NCBI RefSeq assembly: GCF_001988955.1
Contig: NZ_CP014263.1
Span: forward strand, 5,243,501 to 5,307,500
Reading direction: 5' to 3'
DNA length: 64,000 bases
DNA from: Spirosoma montaniterrae
GTDB taxonomy: Bacteria; Bacteroidota; Bacteroidia; Cytophagales; Spirosomataceae
Shown: piece after piece, positions 7,635-16,078 of the stretch
Layout of the letters: each line of letters opens with the position of its first letter
Position numbering within the stretch: the stretch's first letter is position 1
The notes under the pieces: generated by a model
The model's database searches: none
What the model was told of the DNA's origin: nothing
What the model saw: the letters and a program-made list of their open reading frames with translations, nothing else
Made by a program: the position numbers and the translations under genes

Positions 7635-8444
7635 ATGGATTCGGGCTTTGTCATTGCTGTTGGTACGGCTGTTTTGTTGATGATGGCAGTGTTCATCATC
7701 ATCTTCGTAGCCTATTATCAGCAAAAACAGGCGAAGCAGCAGTTAGCCCTCAAAGAATTGCAGGAACAACACCGGCGTGCCCTTATGGACGCTACCTTCC
7801 GGGGGCAGGAAGAAGAACGCCGACGATTAGCCGAAGAACTGCACGACGGTATCGGCACAATGCTGTCGGTGACGAAGATGAGTCTTAACCAAATGGAGCG
7901 GCAACTCAACGGCGACAACCTGCGCCTGAACCTGCAAGTGCAAAAAACCCGCTCCATGATCGATGAAACCATGACCAACGTCCGGCGCATCAGCCGCGAC
8001 CTGTTTCCAACCACGCTCGAACGTTTCGGCCTGCTGCCCGCCCTCGAAGAACTGGCCGACCGTGCTACCGATCAGGAATTGAGCGTACAGCTCAACTGTC
8101 CGGAGGCCATTGCCGAACTGCCGCCCTCAATCGAGCTGATGCTTTACCGGATCGCCCAGGAGTTGGTCAACAATGCCATTCGGCACGCCCGTGCCCAACA
8201 CGTTGTGATTCAGTTACTTTGTATCGATGGAGAAATCCGGCTGTCGGTGCTTGACGATGGCGTAGGGTTTGATTTTGACCGAATCATGGAAGACCGTAAC
8301 CGGGGATTGGGGCTGCGGAATATTGAAAGCCGCCTGAGTGTAGTAGATGGGCACGTTACCTTCGACGTATCGCCGGGCCGGGGAGCCGAAATTCATGTGC
8401 AGGTACGTCTGCCGACTGCGCAAGCTGTTGATTTATTGCGTTAA
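7635..8444 (+). CDS. Sensor histidine kinase, NarL/DegS type
   Basis: The 269-residue kinase has one N-terminal membrane helix (residues about 6-28), a short coiled region, a HisKA_3 dimerisation domain with the phosphorylated histidine at H70 in RRRLAEELHDGIG, and a HATPase_c domain with the N-box ELVNNAIRHA, DDGVGFDF and GLGLRNIESRL. It lacks any extracytoplasmic sensor domain of note, so the signal probably comes through another protein; the membrane protein just upstream is the obvious candidate. The response regulator gene follows 59 nt downstream. Confidence 0.92.
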   Translation: MDSGFVIAVGTAVLLMMAVFIIIFVAYYQQKQAKQQLALKELQEQHRRALMDATFRGQEEERRRLAEELHDGIGTMLSVTKMSLNQMERQLNGDNLRLNLQVQKTRSMIDETMTNVRRISRDLFPTTLERFGLLPALEELADRATDQELSVQLNCPEAIAELPPSIELMLYRIAQELVNNAIRHARAQHVVIQLLCIDGEIRLSVLDDGVGFDFDRIMEDRNRGLGLRNIESRLSVVDGHVTFDVSPGRGAEIHVQVRLPTAQAVDLLR

Positions 8445-8503
8445 TTTGTTGTCGCAGTGGCTGTTACTCACGACTAACAACTGCTTATCAACCTCCCTCG
8501 GCT

Positions 8504-9163
8504 ATGAGAAAAATTAAACTCGCACTCTGTGACGATCATAACCTGTTTCGAGTTGGATTGGCGACCATTCTGGGACAGGTTCACGATTTTGAACTGATTC
8601 TGGAGGCTGCAAACGGGCAGGAGTTGATTGATAAAATGCCGCGCAAAATGCCTGACGTGGTATTGCTCGACCTGCAAATGCCCGTTATGGATGGCACCGC
8701 CACTGCCGACCATATTCGCCAACAGTGGCCTCTCGTAAAGATTGTTGTGCTGACCATGCACGACGAAGACCGCATGGTACTGCACCTGCTCGAAAAGGGC
8801 GTTAGCGGTTATTTGCTAAAAGATGCTGATGCGGGCGAGGTTGAAAAAGCTATTCGCAAAGTAATAGACGAAGGCGTTTACCTCAACGAGTTTGTATCGA
8901 AAGCTATGTTGCGTAAGATGACCAACAAAACTACCGTAGCCAAGCCCGTCAATGCCTTCTACAATAGTAAAATTCTCCTCTCAGAACGCGAAAAAGAAGT
9001 ACTAACGCTGATTTGCGACGGCCTTTCGACCAACGAAATCAGCGAGAAAATATTCCTTAGCCCCCGTACTGTTGAAGGACATAGGCTCCGTATCCTCGAA
9101 AAAACCGGCACCAAAAACACGGCGGGCATGGTGGCCTACGCGTTCAAAAATAGCTTGGTTTGA
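8504..9163 (+). CDS. Two-component response regulator, LuxR/NarL type
   Basis: This 219-residue cytoplasmic regulator has a receiver domain (acidic pair in LALCDDHNLFR, phospho-acceptor Asp56 in LLDLQMP, conserved Thr in VVLTMHD and Lys in YLLKDA) and a C-terminal LuxR helix-turn-helix beginning LSEREKEVLTLICDG and ending KTGTKNTAGMVAYA. It is the cognate partner of the kinase encoded immediately upstream. Targets are unknown; the closest candidates are its own cluster or the cryptochrome gene downstream. Confidence 0.93.
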   Translation: MRKIKLALCDDHNLFRVGLATILGQVHDFELILEAANGQELIDKMPRKMPDVVLLDLQMPVMDGTATADHIRQQWPLVKIVVLTMHDEDRMVLHLLEKGVSGYLLKDADAGEVEKAIRKVIDEGVYLNEFVSKAMLRKMTNKTTVAKPVNAFYNSKILLSEREKEVLTLICDGLSTNEISEKIFLSPRTVEGHRLRILEKTGTKNTAGMVAYAFKNSLV

Positions 9164-9258
9164 ATCAGAGAGAACCACAGGCCGGGAACCGAAATCGTAA
9201 ACAGTTACGGGCGCGTAGTAGTTAGCAGAGTAGCAACACGGCTCACTGTTAACTGAAA

Positions 9259-10719
9259 ATGAAGCGTATTCTCTACTGGTTTCGCAACGATTTGCGGCTG
9301 CACGACAACGAAGGTTTTGCCCGCGCCGTGGCTGATGCCGATGCCGTGCTGCCCGTGTTTGTATTCGATCTGCGCTGGTTCAAAGACCATAACGAACTGG
9401 GTTTCACTAAAACGGGCGTTTACCGAACTAACTTTCTGATTGAAGCCGTAACCGACCTCCGCCGGTCGTTACAGGCTAATGGAGCCGACCTGATTATACG
9501 GGTTGGGAACCCGGCAACTGTGCTGGCCGATTTGGCCGAAACTATCGGCGCTGAGGCCATTTATGCCAGTAAAGAAGTAACGCAGGAAGAAACCGACGTG
9601 GAGTCGGACCTGAGCAAGCAGCTCAAACCACTCAATATAGACATCGAATTATTCTGGCAGTCAACGCTTTACCATGTTCGCGACTTGCCGTTCTCGGTCG
9701 CTAAACTTCCCGATGTTTTCTCGCAGTTCCGTAACAAAATCGAGAAATACGCTAACGTGCGCGATTTAGTGCCAACGCCGGGTAAGGTTCGGTTATCGCC
9801 AGATTCGGCAGGTATGCCGGTTTCGCCCGGTCCTGTGCCTACGCTGGCAACGCTTGGCTTTTCGGGCGACATTGTTGCCGACGTGCGGGCGGCTGTACCA
9901 TTCAAAGGGGGCGAAACCGTTGCGCTGACTCGGCTAATGCAGTACGTTTGGGAAAAAGACCTTATCAGAACCTACAAAGAAACCCGCAACGGAATGCTCG
10001 GCGAAGACTATTCGAGCAAGTTCTCGGCGTGGCTGTCGATGGGGTGTTTGTCGCCCCGGCAAGTGTATTGGGAGGTTCAGCGGTATGAGCAGGAACGCGT
10101 CAAAAACGACTCGACCTACTGGCTGATTTTTGAACTCATCTGGCGCGATTTTTTCCGGTTTGTAGCGTTGCGCTACGGCACCCGGCTCTTCAAACCAAGC
10201 GGCATCCGGCACGATATGACCAAAAAATGGCGTCGCGACCGCGATTTGTTTCTGCGCTGGGCCGAAGGCGAAACCGGTATTCCCTTCATCGACGCCAACA
10301 TGCGCGAACTGAACGCTACCGGGTTTATGAGCAACCGGGGACGGCAGAATGTCGGTAGCTTTTTAGTAAAAGACCTCGGCATTGACTGGACCTGGGGCGC
10401 GGCTTATTTTGAAAGCCTGCTCGTCGATTACGACCCATGTAGCAACTGGGGTAACTGGAACTACGTAGCGGGTGTAGGCAACGACCCGCGCGAAGATCGG
10501 TATTTTAACATTTACAGTCAGGCTACGCGCTACGACGAGCAGGGCCAATATGTGAAACACTGGCTACCCGAACTGGCGCGGGTGCCGTCCGCTCAGGTAC
10601 ACCTGGTGTCGAATCTATCGGCGACTGAATTGGCGCAGTACAACGTTCGGCTGGGCGACTCATATCCCTTACCAGTCATCAGCCCGGCCAAGTGGCTGAA
10701 GGGCGAAAGAAACCGCTAA
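9259..10719 (+). CDS. Cryptochrome DASH
   Basis: A flavoprotein of the photolyase/cryptochrome superfamily. DASH members bind FAD and a folate antenna and repair pyrimidine dimers mainly in single-stranded DNA. The 486-residue product starts with the antenna-domain hallmark YWFRNDLRLHDNEG, carries the DASH-type TGVYRTNFLIE segment, and has the FAD-binding half with SKFSAWLSMGCLSPR, the WRDFFRF helix, GIPFIDANMREL, GFMSNRGRQNV and the terminal CSNWGNWNYVAGVGNDPRE that is typical of the DASH class. It stands alone between the response regulator and the LemA gene. Confidence 0.95.
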   Translation: MKRILYWFRNDLRLHDNEGFARAVADADAVLPVFVFDLRWFKDHNELGFTKTGVYRTNFLIEAVTDLRRSLQANGADLIIRVGNPATVLADLAETIGAEAIYASKEVTQEETDVESDLSKQLKPLNIDIELFWQSTLYHVRDLPFSVAKLPDVFSQFRNKIEKYANVRDLVPTPGKVRLSPDSAGMPVSPGPVPTLATLGFSGDIVADVRAAVPFKGGETVALTRLMQYVWEKDLIRTYKETRNGMLGEDYSSKFSAWLSMGCLSPRQVYWEVQRYEQERVKNDSTYWLIFELIWRDFFRFVALRYGTRLFKPSGIRHDMTKKWRRDRDLFLRWAEGETGIPFIDANMRELNATGFMSNRGRQNVGSFLVKDLGIDWTWGAAYFESLLVDYDPCSNWGNWNYVAGVGNDPREDRYFNIYSQATRYDEQGQYVKHWLPELARVPSAQVHLVSNLSATELAQYNVRLGDSYPLPVISPAKWLKGERNR

Positions 10720-10743
10720 CGTAATTTTACGTCTAATATCTCG

Positions 10744-10751
10744 TAGTTTTG
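10744..10751 (+). promoter_or_regulatory. -7 promoter box before lemA
   Basis: TAGTTTTG matches TAnnTTTG and lies 44 nt upstream of the LemA start. No TTG is present at the usual distance, so only the -7 half is supported. Confidence 0.4.
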
Positions 10752-10795
10752 GTCAAATTTGATCCGGTTAACAACCTTTTCCATCCAAACAAACC

Positions 10796-11377
10796 ATGTC
10801 AAGAGTCACTATCATTGTCGTTGTCGTTCTGGTTCTGCTGGGCTTTTACGGTTGCAGTTCTTACAACGGCTTAGTACAGAAAGATACGCAGGTCGAAAAC
10901 GCCTGGGCCAATGTGCAAACACAATACCAACGCCGGGCCGACCTCATCCCGAACCTCGTCAGAACCGTTCAGGGAGCCGCCAAATTTGAGCAAAGTACGC
11001 TGACCGCCGTTATTCAGGCCCGCGCCAACGCTACGGGCATCAAGCTGAGTGCCGATCAACTGACGCCCGAGAACATTCAGAAGTTTCAGGCTGCACAAGA
11101 TCAACTGGGTGGTTCGCTCTCACGGTTGCTGGCAGTGGCCGAAAGCTACCCGCAGTTGAAAGCAACGCAGAATTTCTCTGAATTGCAGGCGCAGCTCGAA
11201 GGTACTGAAAACCGTATTACCGTAGCTCGCAACGACTTCAACGGCGTAGCAACGGGCTATAACCAATCGGTGCGGTCGTTCCCGAACAATATCTTCGCCG
11301 GTATTTTCGGCTTCCAGCGTAAAGGTCTGTTCGAGGCATCGCAAGCTGCTCAAAGTGCCCCAACGGTACAATTTTAA
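10796..11377 (+). CDS. LemA family protein
   Basis: LemA proteins have one N-terminal membrane anchor and a helical bundle; their exact role is not settled, but they commonly sit with TPM-domain genes as here. The 193-residue product has a hydrophobic N-terminus (residues 4-19) ending in a Cys (YGCSSYN) that could be a lipobox-like site, then the family signature VENAWANVQTQYQRRADLIPNLV and a C-terminal ATGYNQSVRSFPNNIFAGIFGF. It is first of a three-gene group with two TPM proteins. Confidence 0.9.
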   Translation: MSRVTIIVVVVLVLLGFYGCSSYNGLVQKDTQVENAWANVQTQYQRRADLIPNLVRTVQGAAKFEQSTLTAVIQARANATGIKLSADQLTPENIQKFQAAQDQLGGSLSRLLAVAESYPQLKATQNFSELQAQLEGTENRITVARNDFNGVATGYNQSVRSFPNNIFAGIFGFQRKGLFEASQAAQSAPTVQF

Positions 11378-11385
11378 GCTATTGA

Positions 11386-11461
11386 GTTATCGGGTTGTAG
11401 GGTTATAACGTTGTCGTTCAGGCATCAGCTAACTTTACAACCCGATAACCGTACAACCTTA
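11386..11461. repeat. Inverted repeat between LemA and TPM genes
   Basis: A 14-bp perfect stem joins 11386-11399 and 11436-11449 (GTTATCGGGTTGTA with its complement), and both sides carry a second near-copy of the same words (GGGTTATAAC on the left, GTACAACCTTATAAC on the right). The whole gap between the LemA stop and the next start is made of these words. A single arm-like trace of similar words (AACGTTGTAGAA, AAGGTTGTAG) is found between galE and rfbB at 3963-3990. Confidence 0.75.
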
Positions 11462-11470
11462 TAACTTTTT

Positions 11471-11905
11471 ATGTCTTCTCCCTTCACCCCCGAAGAGCAG
11501 CAGCGAATTGTTGAGGCTATTCGGCAGGCCGAGAAAGCCACGTCGGGCGAAATTCGGGTGCATGTTGAACCGCATTGTGCAGGTAATGACCCTGTTGCGC
11601 GGGCCATCGACGTATTTGCGCAGTTGGGTATGCATCAGACGAAACAGCAGAATGGCGTACTATTTTACTTAGCTTACGCCGACCGAAAGTTTGCCGTTAT
11701 TGGCGATAAGGGTATCAATGCTGTCGTGCCTGTCGGGTTTTGGGAAGAGACTAAAGACCTGCTGCGCAATCATTTTGCCGTGGGCGATTTCGTCGGCGGG
11801 TTGCGGCAGGGCGTTGTGCAGGCCGGACGGCAACTGACGCAGTATTTTCCGTACGACGGCAGTACCGATACCAACGAACTCCCCGACGATATTTCGTTTC
11901 AATAA
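11471..11905 (+). CDS. TPM-domain protein, cytoplasmic
   Basis: The 144-residue product is essentially one TPM (TLP18.3/Psb32/MOLO-1) domain: FTPEEQQRIVEAIRQAEKATSGEIRVHVE at the N-terminus and NGVLFYLAYADRKFAVIGDKGIN in the middle. Some members are acid phosphatases or assembly factors, but the role in bacteria is open. No signal peptide is present, in contrast to the next gene, so the pair would place TPM domains on both sides of the inner membrane. Confidence 0.85.
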   Translation: MSSPFTPEEQQRIVEAIRQAEKATSGEIRVHVEPHCAGNDPVARAIDVFAQLGMHQTKQQNGVLFYLAYADRKFAVIGDKGINAVVPVGFWEETKDLLRNHFAVGDFVGGLRQGVVQAGRQLTQYFPYDGSTDTNELPDDISFQ

Positions 11906-11912
11906 TACTTCT

Positions 11913-12734
11913 GTGAACCAACCCACCATTTTTCGAAAGAGTACCCGGACGCTGCTATTGGGCGTTTGGCTGATGCTGGCGATGATACCAACGGCGGTAC
12001 TGGCACAGATGCCCAGCAGTGCCGATTCGGTGATTCCGGCGCGGCCCAATCCGCCCCGCTTAGTCAATGATTTCGTGGGTATTCTGAGCCGCTCCGACCG
12101 CGATCAGTTAGAACGGAAACTGCGTGCCTACAACGATTCTACGTCTACGCAGATTACCATCGTGATTGTGCCAACTACGGAGCCGTATCCTATTGGCGAC
12201 TTTGCTTTTCGGGTAGGCCGTAAATGGGGTGTTGGGCAGCAGGGTAAAAACAACGGTTTGGTGCTGGCCTGGGCCACCCAAACCCGCAAAATTTATATTG
12301 CTACGGGCTACGGCCTGGAGGGAGCTATTCCAGATGCCATTGCCAAACGCATCATTAGCAACACCATTGTGCCGGCCTTTAAGCAGGAACGCTATTACGA
12401 AGGCTTAGACGCGGCCACCACTGAGATCATTCAGCGGGCGCGGGGTGAATATGACGCCGAACCCGATGCGGGTGGCTCGGCAGATGGTCTCGAAATTGTG
12501 TTCTTCATCTTCCTGATTCTGTTCATCGTATTTGTAATCTCGCGCCGGAATCGGGGTGGGGGCAACAACCGGAATCGGGGCGGGGGCTTTTTTCCACCGG
12601 TGTTTTTCCCAACGTCTACCTATTCAGGTTGGGGTGGCTCCGGCGGAGGTAGTTTCGGCGGTGGAAGTAGTGGCGGCTTCGGCGGCTTTGGCGGAGGTAG
12701 CTTCGGCGGGGGCGGTGCCGGGGGCGATTACTGA
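11913..12734 (+). CDS. TPM-domain membrane protein with Gly-rich tail
   Basis: The 273-residue product starts with GTG at 11913, has a signal peptide (hydrophobic LLLGVWLMLAMIPTAVLAQ), a periplasmic TPM domain with the family opening LVNDFVGILSRSDRDQLERKL and ATGYGLEGAIPDAIAKRI, then a membrane helix (EIVFFIFLILFIVFVI) and a low-complexity tail of Gly, Ser and Phe ending GGGGAGGDY. That domain order is standard for LemA-linked TPM proteins (YgcG-like). It follows the cytoplasmic TPM gene by 7 nt, so the two are probably co-translated. Confidence 0.9.
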   Translation: MNQPTIFRKSTRTLLLGVWLMLAMIPTAVLAQMPSSADSVIPARPNPPRLVNDFVGILSRSDRDQLERKLRAYNDSTSTQITIVIVPTTEPYPIGDFAFRVGRKWGVGQQGKNNGLVLAWATQTRKIYIATGYGLEGAIPDAIAKRIISNTIVPAFKQERYYEGLDAATTEIIQRARGEYDAEPDAGGSADGLEIVFFIFLILFIVFVISRRNRGGGNNRNRGGGFFPPVFFPTSTYSGWGGSGGGSFGGGSSGGFGGFGGGSFGGGGAGGDY

Positions 12735-12765
12735 CGCTTCTCATCCCGCGAAAAAACCGCTCAGC

Positions 12766-12833
12766 AAAAAAGGCAGATGGTGGCAAAAGAAGGCTCGTAA
12801 CTTGAGACGTTCTGTCACCATCTGCTTTTTTTA
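12766..12833 (+). terminator. Intrinsic terminator between TPM and DUF5916 genes
   Basis: GCAGATGGTG at 12773-12782 pairs with CACCATCTGC at 12816-12825, followed by T8. The A-run before the stem makes it symmetrical. The T-tract runs straight into the ATG of the next gene at 12833, so the hairpin lies directly against a start codon. Confidence 0.8.
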
Positions 12834-13762
12834 TGCCCTCAACGTTACCTGCCTGTCTTCTTTTATCACTGCTTATAACCAGCGTTTTTGCCCAAACTGT
12901 TCCTGTTGTTCCCAATACGGCACAGTCGGACGTAGTAGTGCCCGACTCGCTCAAAACGACTGGTTTAGTCGCCGACGATAACGGCGGGCAGGCGGTTATT
13001 TTTCAGCCCGCCAGGAAACCCGTTACCATTCAGGCGACTGAAATTCAGGAAAAACTACGTATCGATGGGCGGTTAGACGAAGCCGACTGGCAGCGGGCCA
13101 AACCCATTCGGGGATTTACGCAGGTTGACCCCCGGCAAGGCCGACCGGCTACGTTCGACACCGACGTGCGGGTGTTGTTCAACCGGCAGTTTCTGTACAT
13201 TGCTGCTTTCAACCGCGACACACTGGGGCCACGCGGTTTGCGAACGCCCAATTTTCAGCGTGATTTTCAATTTCGGGCGCACGATTTTTTCGGGGTTTCG
13301 TTCGATGGTTTCAACGACCGGCGTAATGCGATGGCTTTGATGACCAACGCTTATGCCACTCAGCGCGATCTGTTAAGTTTCGACGACCTGTTATTCGATA
13401 CCGATTGGGATGGCTTCTGGAAAGTACGCACTACCCGCACCGATTCGGGCTGGGTGGCCGAAATGCAGATTCCGTGGCAAACGCTCCGCTACCCACACAC
13501 CGCCGATTCAACTCAAACGTGGGGCATTAATTTTTTTCGGAATCGGCGAACCACCAACGAGTTATCGGCATGGTCGGCCTTTCCACGGGCGTTCCCGTCG
13601 GGGCTGCGCATGGACTATGCCGGGCGTATGACGGGCCTGAAACCACCGCCACCGCGCCCCAACGTCCGGGTTCAGCCGTATGTATTGCTGTCGGACGACA
13701 TCTATGATGGCACCGAAGTGGGCAACAGTCGCGACACGCGCTGGAAATTGGGGGCGATATAA
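12833..13762 (+). CDS. DUF5916 outer-membrane protein, N-terminal part (frameshifted)
   Basis: This open frame encodes a signal peptide (LPACLLLSLLITSVFAQ) and a CBM9-like domain (IQEKLRIDGRLDEADWQ, then DTDVRVLFNRQFLYIAA and WVAEMQIPWQTLRYP), the usual N-terminal module of DUF5916 proteins, and then stops at 13762. The downstream frame starting at 13786 continues the same family sequence without loss. Adding one G to the run of five at 13750-13754 restores a single 784-residue frame through GGDIKWAINPNSVLDLTFN. The family is an outer-membrane barrel of unknown substrate. The ATG directly follows the T-tract of a terminator-like hairpin. Confidence 0.8.
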   Translation: MPSTLPACLLLSLLITSVFAQTVPVVPNTAQSDVVVPDSLKTTGLVADDNGGQAVIFQPARKPVTIQATEIQEKLRIDGRLDEADWQRAKPIRGFTQVDPRQGRPATFDTDVRVLFNRQFLYIAAFNRDTLGPRGLRTPNFQRDFQFRAHDFFGVSFDGFNDRRNAMALMTNAYATQRDLLSFDDLLFDTDWDGFWKVRTTRTDSGWVAEMQIPWQTLRYPHTADSTQTWGINFFRNRRTTNELSAWSAFPRAFPSGLRMDYAGRMTGLKPPPPRPNVRVQPYVLLSDDIYDGTEVGNSRDTRWKLGAI

Positions 13763-13785
13763 AATGGGCCATTAACCCTAATTCG

Positions 13786-15186
13786 GTGCTTGATCTGACG
13801 TTCAACACCGATTTTGCTCAGGCCGATGTTGACCGGCAGGTGAATAACCTGACGCGTTTCTCGGTGTTGTTTCCCGAACGGCGGGCGTTTTTCTTGGAAA
13901 ATGCAAGCTTGTTCGGGGCAGGGTTGGGGCCAGTAAACGACTTTGGCGAGGGCGGTAATATGGTGATTCGACCATTTTTCAGCCGCCGAATCGGGCTTGA
14001 TTTTCTGCCCGACGGCACCAGCACGCCCGTTCCAATTGATGCCGGAGCGCGGTATGTGTATCGATCTATACAGCGCAACTACGGCGGTATGCTGATTCGG
14101 CAGCGTGGCATTCCCGGCATTCCAACGACCGATTTTGCCGTGGCCCGTTACGTTGAGAACGTTGGCCGACAAAACCGTCTGGGTGCATTAGTTACATACA
14201 AAAACGTCCATAGCACCGATTCTGCTACGGGGCGGCAAGATGCGACGGTAGCTGTTGACGGCTTTTTTCGGCTGGGGCCTGCGCTCAACTACAGTACTAT
14301 GTTGATGGGTACGCTCTCGTCGGTGCGGTCATCGCTGAATGGTACGGGGCCGGGCGTGGCGGGCTACAGCCAGTTTTTCTACCGCTCGAATCAGTTGGTA
14401 GGCTGGCTCACGCAATCGGTTGTAACAAAAAATTTCGACCCGGCAGTAGGCTTTGTATCGCGTTCCGATGTGATTTCCAATGCGATAGGCACGTTTTTAG
14501 TGAGCCGTGCCAAATGGGTGCCCAAGTGGGTGCGTAACTATGAGCCGGGTGTATTTATTGAAATTTATCACAAAGCTTCGACTGGCTATTTGCAGGAAGC
14601 GCAGTGGAATTTAAACCCACTTTGGTTTACGTTCCAGAATGCGGGCTTTCTGGGCTTGTTTGCCAATCCCACGTTTCAGCGGTTAGACGATGGCGATTTC
14701 CGCCCGCTGGGACTGGCAATTGAGTCGGGTAAATACCGGTATATCCGGTACTCGCTGCTGTTCGGCAGCGATCCGTCGAAACGGGTATCATACAGTTTTC
14801 AGGGCGAAACGGGCCGCTATTACGACGGGCAACTGAGCTATGGGCGCGGGTCGCTGGTGCTGGCTCCGGTGCCGCACGTTGCTTTCACGTTTAGCACAGA
14901 ACTGAACCGTTTCAGCAACGTAGGCGGCTACACAGGCAACGTTGCTCTTTATAGCGTACAGAGCCGATTAGCTGTAAACCCGCGCCTGCAACTCATCAGC
15001 TTTATCCAGCGCAACACCTTCACCGACCGCAATGTCTGGAATATGCGACTGGCGTGGGAGTTTCAGCCACTCTCGTTCTTGTACATCGTCTACAATCGCG
15101 GAGCTTTCGCCGGATCTGTCCGTGCCACCGACCGTCAGCAGGAGCAGCACATCGTCGGAAAACTGACATACCTGAAGCAATTCTGA
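13786..15186 (+). CDS. DUF5916 outer-membrane protein, C-terminal part (frameshifted)
   Basis: This is the DUF5916 beta-barrel half: it opens with the family motif LDLTFNTDFAQADVDRQVNNLTRFSVLFPERRAFFLENASLF and continues as alternating polar/hydrophobic strands to a C-terminus ending in Phe, as expected of outer-membrane barrels. The ATG-like codon at 13786 is only the first start after the break; the true reading comes from the frame that begins at 12833. Whether the strain makes one protein by slippage, has lost it, or the base is missing through error cannot be decided from sequence alone. Confidence 0.75.
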   Translation: MLDLTFNTDFAQADVDRQVNNLTRFSVLFPERRAFFLENASLFGAGLGPVNDFGEGGNMVIRPFFSRRIGLDFLPDGTSTPVPIDAGARYVYRSIQRNYGGMLIRQRGIPGIPTTDFAVARYVENVGRQNRLGALVTYKNVHSTDSATGRQDATVAVDGFFRLGPALNYSTMLMGTLSSVRSSLNGTGPGVAGYSQFFYRSNQLVGWLTQSVVTKNFDPAVGFVSRSDVISNAIGTFLVSRAKWVPKWVRNYEPGVFIEIYHKASTGYLQEAQWNLNPLWFTFQNAGFLGLFANPTFQRLDDGDFRPLGLAIESGKYRYIRYSLLFGSDPSKRVSYSFQGETGRYYDGQLSYGRGSLVLAPVPHVAFTFSTELNRFSNVGGYTGNVALYSVQSRLAVNPRLQLISFIQRNTFTDRNVWNMRLAWEFQPLSFLYIVYNRGAFAGSVRATDRQQEQHIVGKLTYLKQF

Positions 15187-15471
15187 ACCAGGATTAGCCA
15201 GGATTATCAGGAGTAAACAGGATTTATGCGCTGCGCTTGTTCGATTATCAGGTTAAACGCATTATCGAAGTTCTCGCTATTGAAAAGCCTAAACAGCCCA
15301 TTTTTCGTCTGAGTAATTTTCACAACTGCCCGATAATCTCTCAAAAATTGACCACTTTTTGAGAGATTGCCAAAGAAAATTTTATTGTGCGTTCAACCTG
15401 TTCAATTATGTAAAACAAGCGCAGCGCATAAATCCTGTTTAATCCTGATAATCTCGGCTAATCCTGGTTCA
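15184..15471. repeat. 288-bp nested inverted repeat, AACCAGGATTAG family
   Basis: Outer arms 15184-15240 and 15415-15471 are complementary for most of 57 nt (TGAACCAGG against CCTGGTTCA at the very ends). Inside, CAGGTTAAACGCA near 15250 pairs at 12 of 13 positions with TGCGTTCAACCTG near 15390, and at the centre AATCTCTCAAAAA (15335-15347) pairs perfectly with 15356-15368. The left end contains the stop of the DUF5916 gene and the right end contains the last codons and stop of gmhA. It fills the convergent gap completely and could terminate both genes; length and ends also recall a MITE. Confidence 0.85.
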
Positions 15472-16036
15472 GACTTCGTTCGATCAGCAGAATAAACAGG
15501 TGAATCACTTTAATATGAATCTCCTGAATGCGGTCGGCATAACCGAAGTGAGGTACGCGAACTTCAACGTCGGCCTGCCCGGCGAGTTTACCGCCGTCTT
15601 TACCAGTGAGCAACACCACGTTCATGCCTTTTTGCCGGGCAGCTTCCACGGCCCGGATTACATTGGCCGAGTTGCCGCTTGTGCTGATACCCAGCAGCAC
15701 GTCGCCTGCGTTGCCCAGACCTTCGATGAAACGGGAAAATACAAACTCGTAGCCAAAATCATTGCTCACGCAGGAGAGATGGCTGACGTCGGAAATGGCG
15801 ATGGCGGGGAGTGCCCGGCGATTTTCGCGATAGCGGCCCGACAATTCTTCGGCAAAGTGCATAGCATCGCAATGGGAGCCGCCGTTGCCACACGAAATAA
15901 TTTTATGGCCGTTCTGAATGGCCTCACTCATCAGCCGGGCGGCTGCTTCGATGGATGCCAGATGGTCGGGGTTTTCTAAGAAAGTAGTAAGAACCGACTG
16001 AGCCTCAGTAAGTTCCTGGCGAATAATGTCGAGCAT
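15458..16036 (-). CDS. gmhA: Sedoheptulose-7-phosphate isomerase (phosphoheptose isomerase)
   Basis: GmhA converts sedoheptulose 7-phosphate to D-glycero-D-manno-heptose 7-phosphate, the first step to the heptose of lipopolysaccharide core and some surface glycans. The 192-residue SIS-domain protein shows the family landmarks [31 protein letters not shown] (phosphate loop), [13 protein letters not shown] and [13 protein letters not shown] with metal-binding His and Glu. The last residues NQD and the stop are encoded by the arm of the inverted repeat at 15184-15471. Confidence 0.93.
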   Translation of the reverse strand: MLDIIRQELTEAQSVLTTFLENPDHLASIEAAARLMSEAIQNGHKIISCGNGGSHCDAMHFAEELSGRYRENRRALPAIAISDVSHLSCVSNDFGYEFVFSRFIEGLGNAGDVLLGISTSGNSANVIRAVEAARQKGMNVVLLTGKDGGKLAGQADVEVRVPHFGYADRIQEIHIKVIHLFILLIERSLNQD

Positions 16037-16078
16037 GTAATTCAGGTGTGATGTTATGGTGGTAAACAGCTATCTGTC

